From positions 930,001-994,000 of the forward strand of contig NC_089454.1 of assembly GCF_026210795.1 (NCBI RefSeq): a stretch of 64,000 nt of DNA, in the 5' to 3' direction. Made by a program: the position numbers and the translations under genes. Under the pieces are notes generated by a model, which had not been told where the DNA came from, searched no databases, and saw nothing but the letters and a program-made list of their open reading frames with translations. The DNA is from Rhizophagus irregularis. Lineage: Eukaryota > Glomeromycota > Glomeromycetes > Glomerales > Glomeraceae. Positions 48,241-59,690 of the stretch are shown piece after piece; the stretch's first letter is position 1; each line of letters opens with the position of its first letter.

Positions 48241-50607
48241 ATTGGTATAATATTATATAATATAATATTACTAGAAAAACAGAAACCATTGAGGGTCTGT
48301 CACTTAATATGCTTAATAGTAACTAATTTACATTGTATAAATGATCAATTGGTCACCACTCACGAAATGTTTTTTAAATATAATATATATTATTAATAAA
48401 ATTTATAATCATTACTGTTATTTATTTTATTGTCTATATAGTATAAAAATAATTTAAGATTGTTAAAATTATTACAAGTATAAATTTTAATCGAAAAATG
48501 ACAGATCGTCAAAGTACAATTTGCAAATCACGTGACAGGAAATTGCTTTTTTCACTCGTGTCAAATTGCAAATACTTTCGCATACGTATTTGATAATTAT
48601 TTTGCAATATCTATAATCTTGTAATCCATTGATAAATTTGTTCAATTATTAAATCTTTTATTAAAACTTTTGCAATGTCTAATTTTAATATGGTAAGGAA
48701 ATAATGTCAAACCTAATGCTGCTCCTGTTCTTTTGCTCGCATTTCAAATACAACAGTAATGTAAATTGTAATTAAAATGAAAAATACATTTTTCAAATCA
48801 TTTCAAAAGAATAATAAAGAGAACCAAAGATTTGTGCTAATTGAAACGGAAGAGATACGTTTGGCACGTGACTGCATAAGAAAAGGCGTAAAGTAGCTGA
48901 AGAATTCAATGAGAAACGCGAGGTGCATCTAGAACGTGACTGGGAAAGAAAGCGGCGTAAGGTGGCTGAAGAGTCTAATGAAGAACGAGAAGCGCATCTA
49001 GAACGTGACCAGAAAAGGAAGCGGCGTAAGGTGGCTGAAGAGACTAATGAGACTCGTTTAGCACGTGATCAAAAAAGAAAGGAGCGGCAAATACCTGAAG
49101 AGATCTATGAAGAATATGAAGCACGTTTAGAAGCTGAAGAAGAAGTTCGACGTGCTTGCGCACGTAATAAATACCAATTAAGAAAAGCAAGAAAAACTCC
49201 CAAGCAATTTGCTGCAAGACTTTCTCAAAATAAGCCAAATATCCGCAGAAAACGTGTCTCAGAAAGTTCGGGAAGTATCCAAACTTCTGATCGGAAACTT
49301 CTGCGAAAGTTTAGAAGTACAATCAGCAATTTTACGAACAAACTCTGTAATAAATGCAATGAGCGGTTTCCATCCATTACACTCATTGGAAATGAATGCC
49401 GTCGATGCCATCTTGAGGGAAGTCCTAAAAAATTTTCCACTGAAAATAATATGGATCCAGGTGAGTCATTCACTTATTCTTAATATAAGAAAATCAAGAT
49501 TCAAATATTTTTTTTTTTCTAGGCGAAGTTCCACAAGAACTTCAAGATTTAACCGATATAGAAGAAATGTTGATCGCACAAGTATTTCCTATAGTTTCTG
49601 TATATAATCTTCCTGGAGGACAGTACGCATATTGTGGAAATATTATTAACTTCCCACAGGATGTACAAGAGTTTGTAACGTGACTTCCACGTAATCCATC
49701 AACATTGGATTTGGTTATCATTAGACGTTATACTGAAAACGGATCCAATTTTCGTGACTTTCATGTTCGACGGGAGAAAGTAATGCAAGCTCTTCGGTGG
49801 TTAAAAACCAATAATAAATTCTATCGGGATATCGAGATTGATAGTGATGTCTTGCAAACGTTACCCGAAAATGATTCGATTGAGATGCACCTTTCACAGC
49901 TAATAGATGACAATGATAGACCAAATGAGCAACGTTTAGACCAGGTTGATGATGAAAATAATGAAGATAATGAAGATAATTTCATTTCGCAAAATTTGTT
50001 CCTTTGTTACCCAACAAACATAGTGAGGAAAGAGCAATTAATGAAATTCTTAATCGAATGCATAATGATCGTGAAAGGGCAGTAATTGATTGGCTGCGTA
50101 ATGAAATTTTTCCAATTGATGAATTTCATACCTGTGGATACATAGCACGAGCATTTCCTACACTTTATCCTTGGGGAACTGCAGATCTTAATGACTATCG
50201 GGTAAAAGAAATAAAGCCGGCAGAATACTCTAAACATCTTTTAATTTACAAAGATGGCCAGTTCACTCATCATCCACAATGGCGTTATTTTGCGCTAAAT
50301 ACTATAATGAGATGGAGAGCATTATCAGAAGGCAAAGTATTTGTTTGACAAAATTTAGAAGAAGGATAACTTACTATGTCTGAAATCTTAGATTTAATGG
50401 AAAGTGATGCTCATATAACAGATAAAGTGTTGCGATATGGTGAAGGATTGCGCGGTACTTATCAATATTAGTTGTGTCATAGAGCAGAACTTTTAGACAT
50501 GATAAAACAAATGGGATCCAAAGGAATGTTATTCTTTACGTTTAGTGCAGCTGATACGCATTGGCCAGATTTACATGATCTCATGCCTAATGGAGAAAAT
50601 CCCGCAG

Positions 50608-53488
50608 TAGAGGTATGCTCCGAATCCGGTCAATCCGGATATCTGGTCATCCATCCGAAATTTGACCAGATTCGGATTGATCCAGATGATTCATCGGATT
50701 GACTGGATGGATCATCGGATATCCGGTCAATACTTGCTCACCAATTTGACCGGATGGTTGACCGGATATCTGAATAATCCAGTGAATCCGGTGAATCTGG
50801 TGAATCCGAATTCAGTTTTTTCTACTTAATACTTTTTATTAATATTAATTAACAATTAGAATTTTATAATAATAAACATAGTATTTATTTTTACGTTATT
50901 ATAAATGATTTTTAACAAATTAGTTGACACAATATTTATAAAAAGTTTAAGATTTAGAGGTCCAAGAAGGTGTCTCCCTAAAAAAAAGAAGCAAAAGGAA
51001 CGTTAATTACGTTCCTAAAAACAAAAAAACAAAAATACTTTTCCCCCAAATTACCTTTATAACCCATGCCGAAATTCAGGTCCAAGAGGCGTCCTCCTAA
51101 AGAAAGAAGCAAAAGGAACGTTAGTTACGTTCCTAAAGACAAAAAAAAAAGATAAAAAAACCCTTCCCCAACTTACTTTAATAGCCCAAGCCGAAATCCA
51201 GGTCCAGGAAGGGTGTCACCTAAAGAAAAGAAGCAAAAGAAACGTTAATTACGTTCCTAAAAAAAAATAAGCAAAACACCCTCCCTCAACTTACTTTAAT
51301 AGTCCAAGCTGAAATCCAGATCCAGGAAGGGCGTCACCTAAAGAAAAGAAGCAAAAGGAACGTTAATTACGTTCCCAAAGACAAAAAAAAACCCAAAAAT
51401 AACCTCCCAACTTACTTTAATAGCCCAAGCTGAAATCCAGGTTAGGAATGGCGTCACCTAAAGAAAAGAAGCAAAAGGAACGTTAATGACGTTCCTAAAG
51501 ACAAAAAAAAAAGATAAAACACCCTCCCCAACTTACTTTAATAAGCTAGCCGAAATCAGGTTAGGAATGGCGTCACTAAAAGAAGCAAAAGGAACGTTAG
51601 TTACGTTCCCAAAGACAAAAAAAAGATAAAACACCCTCCCAACTTACTTTAATAGCCCAAGCCGAAATCCAGGTCCAGGAAGGGCGTCACCTAAAGAAAA
51701 GAAGCAAAAGGAACGTTAATTACGTTCCCAAAGACAAAAAAAACTCAAAAATAACCTCCCCAACTTACCTTTATGAAATCCAAATCCGGGAGGGCGTCTC
51801 CTAAAGAAAAGAAGCAAAAGGAACGTTAATGACGTTTCTAAAGACAAAAAAAAAGATAAAACACCCTTCCCAACTTACTTTAATAGCCCAAGCTGAAATC
51901 CAGGTTAGGAAGGGCGTCACCTAAAGAAAAGAAGCAAAAGGAACGTTAATGACGTTCCTAAAAAAAAAATAAGCAAAACACCCTCCCTCAACTTACTTTA
52001 ATAGCCCAAGCCGAAATCCAGATCCAGGAAGGGCGTCACCTAAAGAAAAGAAGCAAAAGGAACGTTAATTACATTCCCAAAGACAAAAAAAAACCCAAAA
52101 ATAACCTCCCCAACTTACTTTAATCAAGCCCAAGCTGAAATCCAGGTTAGGAATGGCGTCACCTAAAGAAAAGAAGCAAAAGGAACGTTAATGACGTTCC
52201 TAAACAAAAAAAAAACAAAAATTAACTTTCCCAACTTACTTTAATAGCCCAAGCCGAAATAAAGGTCCAGGAAGGGCGTCACCTAAAGAAAAGAAGCAAA
52301 AGGAACGTTAATTACATTCCCAAAGACAAAAAAAACTCAAAAATAACCTCCCCAACTTACTTTAATAGCCCAAGCCGAAATTCAGGTTAGGAAGGGCGTC
52401 ACCTAAAGAAAAGAAGCAAAAGGAACGTTAATGACGTTCCTAAAGACAAAAAAAAAGATAAAACACCCTCCCCAACTTACTTTAATAGCCCAAGCCGAAA
52501 TCCAGGTCCAGGAAGGGGCGTCACCTAAAGAAAGAAGCAAAAGGAACGTTAATGACGTTCCTAAAAAAAAAATAAGCAAAACACTCTCCCTCAACTTACT
52601 TTAATAGCCCAAGCCGAAATCCAGATCCAGGAAGGGCGTCACCTAAAGAAAAGAAGCAAAAGGAACGTTAATTACGTTTCCAAAGACAAAAAAAAACTCA
52701 AAAATAACCTTCCCAACTTACTTTAATAGCCCAAGCCGAAATCCAGGTTATAAGGGCGTCACCTAAAGAAAGAAGCAAAAAAGGAACGTTAATGACGTTC
52801 CTAAAGACAAAAAAAAAACAAAAATTAATTTCCCCAACTTACTTTAATAGCCCAAACCGAAATCCAGGTCTAGGAAGGGCGTCACCTAAAGAAAAAAAGT
52901 AAAAGGAACGTTAATGACGTTCCCAAAGACAAAAAAAAACCCGAAAATACTCTCCCCCAACTTACCTTTATGAAATCCAAATCCGGGAGGGTGTCTCCTA
53001 AAGAAAAAAAGCAAAAGGAACGTTAATGACGTTCCCAAAGACAAACAAAAAATCAAAATTACCCTCCCCCAACTTACCTTTATAGCCCAAGCCGAAATTG
53101 AGTTCCAGGCATGCGTCCCCTAAAGAAATGAAGTAAAGGAGCGTTTAGTGACGTTCCCAAGACAAAAGAAAAAGAAATTTACACTTACTTTTCGAAATTC
53201 AAGCCGTCCAAGTCGTTCCGAAGTCAAGTCCAAATCCGTCCTAAAGAAAAAAAGGTTTTTTTTTAAAAAAAAAACATTTATATTAAAAAAAAAAAAAAAG
53301 TTATGAATTTGACCAGATTATCTGATCAATCCGATCAATCCGGTCATCTGTGTAACATTTGATCAATCCGATGTTATCCAACGGATCCATCCGGATTATT
53401 CGCAATCCGTTTATTCTTAATCTGGATGATCCGTTTTTTGATCAGATCGGATGACGGATTGAACGGATTTCACTGGAGCACACCTCTA
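50608..53488. mobile_element. hAT-like element carrying a satellite array, inserted in the Helitron gene
   Basis: The 2,881-bp element has ends TAGAGGT(A/G)TGCTCC in inverted orientation. It is flanked by TCCCGCAG (50600-50607) and TCCCGCAA (53489-53496), an 8-bp duplication with one change. Removing it plus one duplication copy restores the Helitron frame (ENPAKTETIQ). The outer ~350 and ~180 bases are dense GGAT(A/C)ATCCGG / CAATCCGG repeats in both orientations. The middle is the satellite at 50958-53260. No transposase is encoded, so it is non-autonomous. Confidence 0.88.
50958..53260 (+). repeat. ~118-bp satellite, about 20 tandem copies
   Basis: Direct measurement of four successive units gives 118, 120, 114 and 119 bases. 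Each unit has GAAGCAAAAGGAACGTTAAT, then ACGTTCC, a poly-A stretch, a CCTCCC pyrimidine patch, AACTTACTTTAATAGCCCAA, GCCGAAATCCAGG, and GGCGTCACC. The GGAACGT...ACGTTCC pair is an inverted repeat with a 5-base loop. The array is confined within the hAT-like element. Outer units are more diverged than inner ones. Confidence 0.9.
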
Positions 53489-56400
53489 TCCCGCAAAGAC
53501 TGAAACAATTCAGGAAGCTACTAAATGTCGAAGAAAAGATCTTATAGATAATCCCCATATTGCAGCATGGTATTTTGAAAAGCGATTTAAAGCTTTTTTC
53601 GAAAAAGTTTTGATTTCCAAATGGGAATTAGTCGACTGGTGGTATCGATTTGAGTGGCAGCATCGTGGCAGTGTTCATGTACATGGTATTGCTAAGCGAA
53701 GAGAAGCACCCAAAATCGATTGGAAAGAAATGATTAATAATCAAGAAGTAATGGAAGAAGTAACATGTTATTTGGATTCTTTAATCACCACAATTAACCC
53801 TGGTCTAAATGCACCTCTTCCTGATCATCACCCATGCCAAAAGCAATTGGAGAATCTTGATTATGATATGCAGGATTATATTGAATTGATAAACAAATTG
53901 CAACGGCATACGCGTTGTAGTTCCTACTGTCTACGAATTAACAAACAAACCGGTAAACAGGCCTGTAGATTTGGATTTCCTAAAGAATTAGCAGAAAAAA
54001 CAACCATACACAATGAAAATGGCCACCTAGAATTAATAACGGCCAGAAATAATCCACTGATTAATCCACATGACCGTATCCAACTGCAGGGATGGAGAGC
54101 GAACGTAGATTTGAAGCCCATCCTCACAACCCATGCTGCTTTACAGTATGTTTCAAAGTATGCTAGTAAGGCAGAGCCAAGATCTGTGGCTTATTCGCAG
54201 GTGTTAGATAAAGCACTTCGTAGTGACAAACCTGATGATCCAGGTGTTAAGGCATTTCAGAAGTTGCTTATCCACACAGTAAGAGAACGTGATTTTTCGT
54301 CCCAAGAAACCTGCCATCTTCTCCTTCAAATACCGCTTTATCATAGTAGCCGAAATTTTGTTTACCTAAATCTTAACAAAAAGGCAAATCGCATGCTTTG
54401 TGATAATGACAATAACACAAATAGTGAGGATTGTGGAGTTAAAAAAACTGATCTCTCACCTCTGCAAAAATATTGCAATCAGCCTATTGGATTTAATGAA
54501 ATTTCGTTGTTTAGATTGTCTTACTGATCAAGGTAGTTAAAGACAAGTGGGTAAAATGCGATAAAGAAAATATCGTACGTGTCTGCCCGCGCCCATCTCC
54601 AATTCGTAATAGTCCTCAATAGGAAGAGTTTTGTCGAATAAAAGTTCTTCTACATGTTCATTATAAGGATCTTTTTAGTCTCACACAGAATAATACTCGT
54701 TCATGGATAGATCTGTATAACCAACATCTTTTAGAGATCAATGCTGATCCTGCCGATTTGATAGGACCTGCTGTGGATAATCTTGAAAAAACTGATGGTT
54801 CTGAGGACGAGGAAGAAGACATTACTCAAGAACAATATGAACCTTGACCTGACTGGATGGTATTGTCTGAGATGATGTCAGAAAGACAGGCACGTAATTC
54901 AGCTGGTTTTGATGTCTGTGATATTGATATTAATCATGATTGGGTCAATGAAAGTCAGTTACGATATCCTGAAATGAAAGAGGCGGAAAGCTTTATCCAA
55001 CGGGCAATTAATGATAGTGACGTAAATCAAGTTAGAAAAAACTTGGCAAATATTAACTATGAAACCCTAAACGAAAAACAAAGTTAATATTTGAAAGAAT
55101 AGAATCGCATTATATTGCAGCGACCTCAAATCAACTTTACAAATCATTGTTATGGGTACTGCTAGAACTGGCAAATCTTACCTCATTAATGCCATTCGGG
55201 AAAGACTGCAACAGACCACCATTGTACGCGCTCCAACGAAAGTTGCAGCGTTCAATATTCAAGGCAGCACAATCCATTCGACGCTCTCAATTCCAATAAC
55301 TGGTACAACATATGAACTTGAAGGTGAATCTTTGAGGAAACTCCAAAACAAACTAAAAGATACACACTATTTTATCATTGATGAAATGAGTATGGTAGGA
55401 CGTCGATTCCTCGCTCTAATCGATCTATGCGCCAGATTTGAATGTTCCAATATTCCCTTTGGTGGCCGCTCTTTAATCCTTTTTGGTGATTTTGGACAGC
55501 TTCCTCCAGTACGTGATCTTCCCATGTATGCAAAGGATCTTCATTTGTCAAATAACTTATCTGAAGATGGATGTAAAGCCTATAGCCAATTTCAAGAAAT
55601 TTATAAACTTGTAGCTGTGTAACGACAAAGTAGCAACTCAGATAGATAACGTAATTTTAGAGATCTCCTAACTCGCATGCGTGATGGAGAATCTACACAA
55701 TCTGATTGGGAATTATTAATGACACGAGTTCCCGAAAATCTTACTGAATCAGAACGAAAAACTTTTTTAAATGCAATTAATATTATTCCAACATGGGAAG
55801 AAGTAGATAGAATTAATCTGTAGAAAGCTTCGATCATTAAACCAACCTATTGCCAAAATTCGTGCGGTTCATACAGGCGACCCTGAAGCTTCAAAAGCTG
55901 ATTCGGAGACAGCAAAGGGACTTGAATCTGAATTATTATTAGCCAGAAATACACGTGTTATCGCAGCAAATCTTGCAATTCTTTGGATTTGGCACATTTT
56001 GTAAATTCGAATGCAATAGGAACAATAACAGATATATTATATAAGGAGAAAGCAGAACACACTTCTTTACCAACCGTTATTCTGGTTTCATTTGACAAGT
56101 ATGATGGCCCAACTCTAACGAACATAGAAGGAATTCCGGTTGTACCTATTGCTCCAATACGGCGTATGTGGGAAGGTAAATCTGGAATTTGTTCTCGCCT
56201 GCAAATTTCACTTTCTTTTGCGTGGGCTATTACAGTTCATAAATCGCAAGGTCTGACTTTAACTAAAGCAGTTATAGATCTCGGCAGGAAGGAATTTGCG
56301 GCTGGTTTATCATTTGTAGCAATTTTTCGCGTTCGTTCTCTTGATGACATTCTTTTTAGACACTTTACTTTTAACAGACTTCAGAATATAAAAAGTTGTA

Positions 56401-56832
56401 TAAGATTAAAAGAACGAATAGCAGAAGATTAAAGGCTACTCGAGATGGAAAACACGGTTTAAAATTGTTTTTTGTTTTTGAATAAAAAAATTTTCTCAGT
56501 AAAGTGCTACAAAAATGTGACAAAGTGTTACAAAATGGGTTGCTAAAAATAAAGCGTTACAAAAAATGTAATACAAAACATAAAAGGACATAAGCAGGGG
56601 CTAAATTATAGTGACGTAGGTGGAAGGAAGGAAAAAATACATGAGTTAAACCGGTACTACAAATTTATCTAGTTCCGTACAATAAATAGTCCTTCACTAC
56701 GCTCTGGACAATAATTTCAGCTAAATTTAAATTTTGGCTAAAATTAGAATTGAATTTTGACTTGATTTCAGAATTGATTTTAATTGGCCAAAATCTTTTG
56801 GAATTTTCTTTTTAATTTCAGATACAGCAATC

Positions 56833-57128
56833 AGGACCCCGGATATCTAATATAAAGGTCATAATGGACTTTTGGCCAAAAACACCCCTTTTTGCTGAAA
56901 GCTCAAAAATCGTTTTTTGTAAATATCTCAGCATCCAGTAATTCAATTTTAATGAACTTTTTTTTATTTTGTAGCCCTCATTTAGCTCTACAATTTAAAA
57001 AAAGTTCATCAAAATTGGACTACTGGATGCCGAGATATTTACAAAAAATGATTTTTTGAGCCCCTGAAAAATGGACCAATCTGCCGAAAGTGTGACTTAT
57101 GACCTGTTTTGGAGATATCCGGGGTCCT
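56833..57128. mobile_element. AGGACCCC-family element, 296 bp, 8-bp TSD
   Basis: The ends AGGACCCCGGATATCTAATA and GATATCCGGGGTCCT face each other. CAGCAATC is duplicated exactly (56825-56832 and 57129-57136). The interior is a near-palindrome in which part of the shared module (GCATCCAGTAATTCAATTTT) appears once in each orientation. It lies about 400 bases beyond the Helitron stop codon. Confidence 0.9.
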
Positions 57129-57320
57129 CAGCAATCTTTTTAGGTCAGCTTATTTTTTCCTATAATATTTTCAAACTACTTTTAAGCAATCTTTAATCTT
57201 CATAAATATTAATAAACCAAAAGAGAATAAGTATATCTTAAGGATAATAAAATTATATTATAATAAAACATGAATTATTTATATGCTAAAATAAAATTAT
57301 ATGATAGAAAAAATTACATA

Positions 57321-58290
57321 CAGTCAACTCTCTTTATAGTTACACATTTGGGACAGTCCATATTTGGTGATTATAAAGAGATGTGACTATATAAAAAATT
57401 TTTTATATTAGTATATCATAATTCTGGCCAAAAATTAACATAATTTTGACTAGAATTATACTTGAAACTTTATTGTATTGTAACTCCACCAATATTAATT
57501 GTAGAGAGATGATCTTACCGCCATTCGATTAGTCTTGATGAGACGGTTCTAATGGTATAAAATACATCGAAATCCAATCACTAGATTAATTTTTGAAATT
57601 AAAAAAAATTAATAGTTTTTGTGTAATAACTCTGCCAATATTGATCCTAGAATCCTAGAAAGACGATCTTACTACCATTCGATTTGTCTTGATAAAATGA
57701 ATCTAATGGTATAAAATACATCGAAATCTAATCACTAGATCAATTTTCGAAATTAAAAAATATTAAATGTTTTTAAGTAGTAACTCCGTCAATATTGATC
57801 ACAGAAAGATGACCTTACTACCATTCGATTCGTCTTGATGAGGCGATTCCAACGAGCTATTAATTGTCTTTTTACAATCACTAGGTACTGAAAAATTTAG
57901 CAAAATGTTAAATGGCCCAGTAAACGTAAATCAAGAAATATTATAATGCCGATGTTAAACCTTTTGTTGAATAACTCATCAGTCAGTAATCGTAAAAAGA
58001 TAAAACTACTATCATTCGATTCATCTCAATGAGACGATTCTAACAAGCTATGGTACATCTTTATACGATTATTAGATGCCAAGTTATTTAATATATTCTT
58101 TATATAACTGTGATTATTATAAACAGTTCTTTTTAATATAAGATTTTTGAGGATAGGTGTGATAGTGACTATAGATAGATTATGACTATATAGGATAGAT
58201 TTTAATAATAAAGTATTTTGAACATTCAACTGGTATGACTATATAGTAGAATGTGACTATAACGGGAGTGACTATAAAGGAAGTTGACTG
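57321..58290. mobile_element. Tigger-like non-autonomous element with four module copies (970 bp)
   Basis: The ends CAGTCAACTCTCTTTATAGT and CAGTCAACTTCCTTTATAGT are inverted repeats, flanked by TA. Four tandem copies of the ~115-bp module (57481-57590, 57626-57744, 57778-57890, 57968-58086) fill the interior in the same orientation. No transposase is present. Confidence 0.85.
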
Positions 58291-58292
58291 TA

Positions 58293-59690
58293 TTATAATT
58301 TTATTATTCAATATTTTAATTTACATTTTCATTTGATATATATATTATATAATAAATATTCTTAATGTTATGATTGCTATATTATTCTTAGATACCAATT
58401 ATCTTTTAAAAATTAATCTTTTTCCTTTACATTTTATATAACTATACCTTTTTTGATTATATAAAATCGTCTTTTCATTTTTAGATCTAATAATTAAAAA
58501 AATATATCCAATAAAATTTAAAATATTTGCATAATATGGCATATGAATTAACTGAAATTCTCCTTTATTTCTTTCATTCCCTTTTACTCTTCTTATTTTT
58601 TCATTTATCCTCATTCTTTTTTCCTTTTTTTATTCACATATTCTTTTTTCTTTATTATTGCGACTTATTTTTTTTTGTTATTCCTATCAAAAAATTTAGT
58701 AATTTGAATAGTATGAGTTTGTTTTTTTCAATCAATAATTTATGAAATCTATTAAAAATTAATAAATGGCTATAAACTTTGTGTAAAAATATTAAAAATT
58801 TTAAAAAATTTACAGAGGATTTATATACAAATTACGAAGTAAGAAATATTAAAATTTACACCAATCAAATTTAATAAATTTAATAAATTAATTGTGAGTG
58901 AAATCACCTAGGTGAAATCACCCTAAGTGATCTTTACCTGAAGAGAAAATTAGCAACAATCTTTATTTATTAGTATAATAACTTTTAAAATTAACTTGTA
59001 AAATAAAAATTATTAAATCACTGTATATTCATTTAAAATAAAAATATATATATAATTATAAATTTCCAATATATATAGTATTGCTAAATTCAAATCAAAC
59101 TGGTTTAGATTAGTTTAATTTAATTTAAAGGGTTTCAAGTTATGATTCAGTTCAATTTAACTTAAAGTTGATGAAGTTAATAAAACCAATGAAGTCAATT
59201 TGTAATTCAAGTTGATTCAATTTAGTTATTCCTAAAAATTTAATTATTTACTATAATTAATAATTTTATAATTTAAATTTGCATTAATAAATAGACTAAA
59301 ATAATATTTGTATTCTTATTTTTTAGAATTTTTATTTCATTTTTTGGAATTCAAGTATTTTTCAATTTCAATTTAATAATATACTAATTATTGTATGTTT
59401 TTCTTTAAGCTTGTTGAAGTTATTGAAATTTTAATGTTAATAAATTTCTCTTAATACTATACTATATCATAAGATTAAGAGATTATTTATAATATTTACG
59501 ATAAAATATGAATAATAAATACTTTATTTTTATAGCTGATTTTACATTAATTAATTAATTTATATATAATTAACATACAATACTAAATTATTATAACATG
59601 GTACTAATTCTATAATTCTCTATGAACATTTCATGCCAAATAAATAAAATAATAAATTACAATTAATCAAAATTTTTTTACTATATAATA
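58293..59690. other. AT-rich DNA, no gene
   Basis: The open frames at 58399-58614 and 58527-58745 are low-complexity and unsupported. A short GTGAAATCACC(T/C) inverted phrase lies near 58905-58925, and imperfect TTTAATTTAATTT / GATTCAATTTA repeats near 59100-59230. The last ~100 bases should hold the 3' end of the glycosyltransferase transcript. Confidence 0.5.

Larger units (their letters stand above)
48839..56432 (+). pseudogene. Helitron Rep-helicase (PIF1-like), broken
   Basis: Rolling-circle transposon protein in pieces. A charged N-terminus with ~22-residue repeats (RDQKRKRRKVAEE, 48900-49110) ends at MDPG. A GT-AG intron (49461-49522) joins in frame to EVPQELQDLTDIEEMLIAQV and the FPQDVQEF region. 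Next come a Helitron-type N domain (EFHTCGYIARAFPTLYPWG at ~50120, and LFFTFSAADTHWPDLHDLMP at ~50530) and the HUH region (WQHRGSVHVHG at ~53660). The Y-x3-Y Rep motif (QYVSKYASK, ~54145) follows. The helicase part has a degenerate Walker A (GTARTGKS, ~55155), Walker B (IIDEMSMVG), GDFGQLPPV and SFAWAITVHKSQG (~56213). Stops and frameshifts (TGA 49681, near 50003, 50346, 54525 and 55085, TAA near 55619, and others) plus the insertion at 50608-53488 inactivate it. No 5' TC or 3' CTRR terminus was fixed. Confidence 0.85.

Noticed and set aside
50958-53260. CRISPR-like array
   Set aside because: The units are contiguous ~118-bp tandem repeats with no unique spacers, inside a eukaryotic transposon; open frames within it are by-products of the repeat.
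56433-56720. Helitron 3' terminus (CTAGT near 56680)
   Set aside because: No convincing hairpin precedes it and no matching 5' TC end was found, so the boundary is left open.
58399-58745. Two overlapping small open frames
   Set aside because: Low-complexity, opposite strands over the same DNA, no features.
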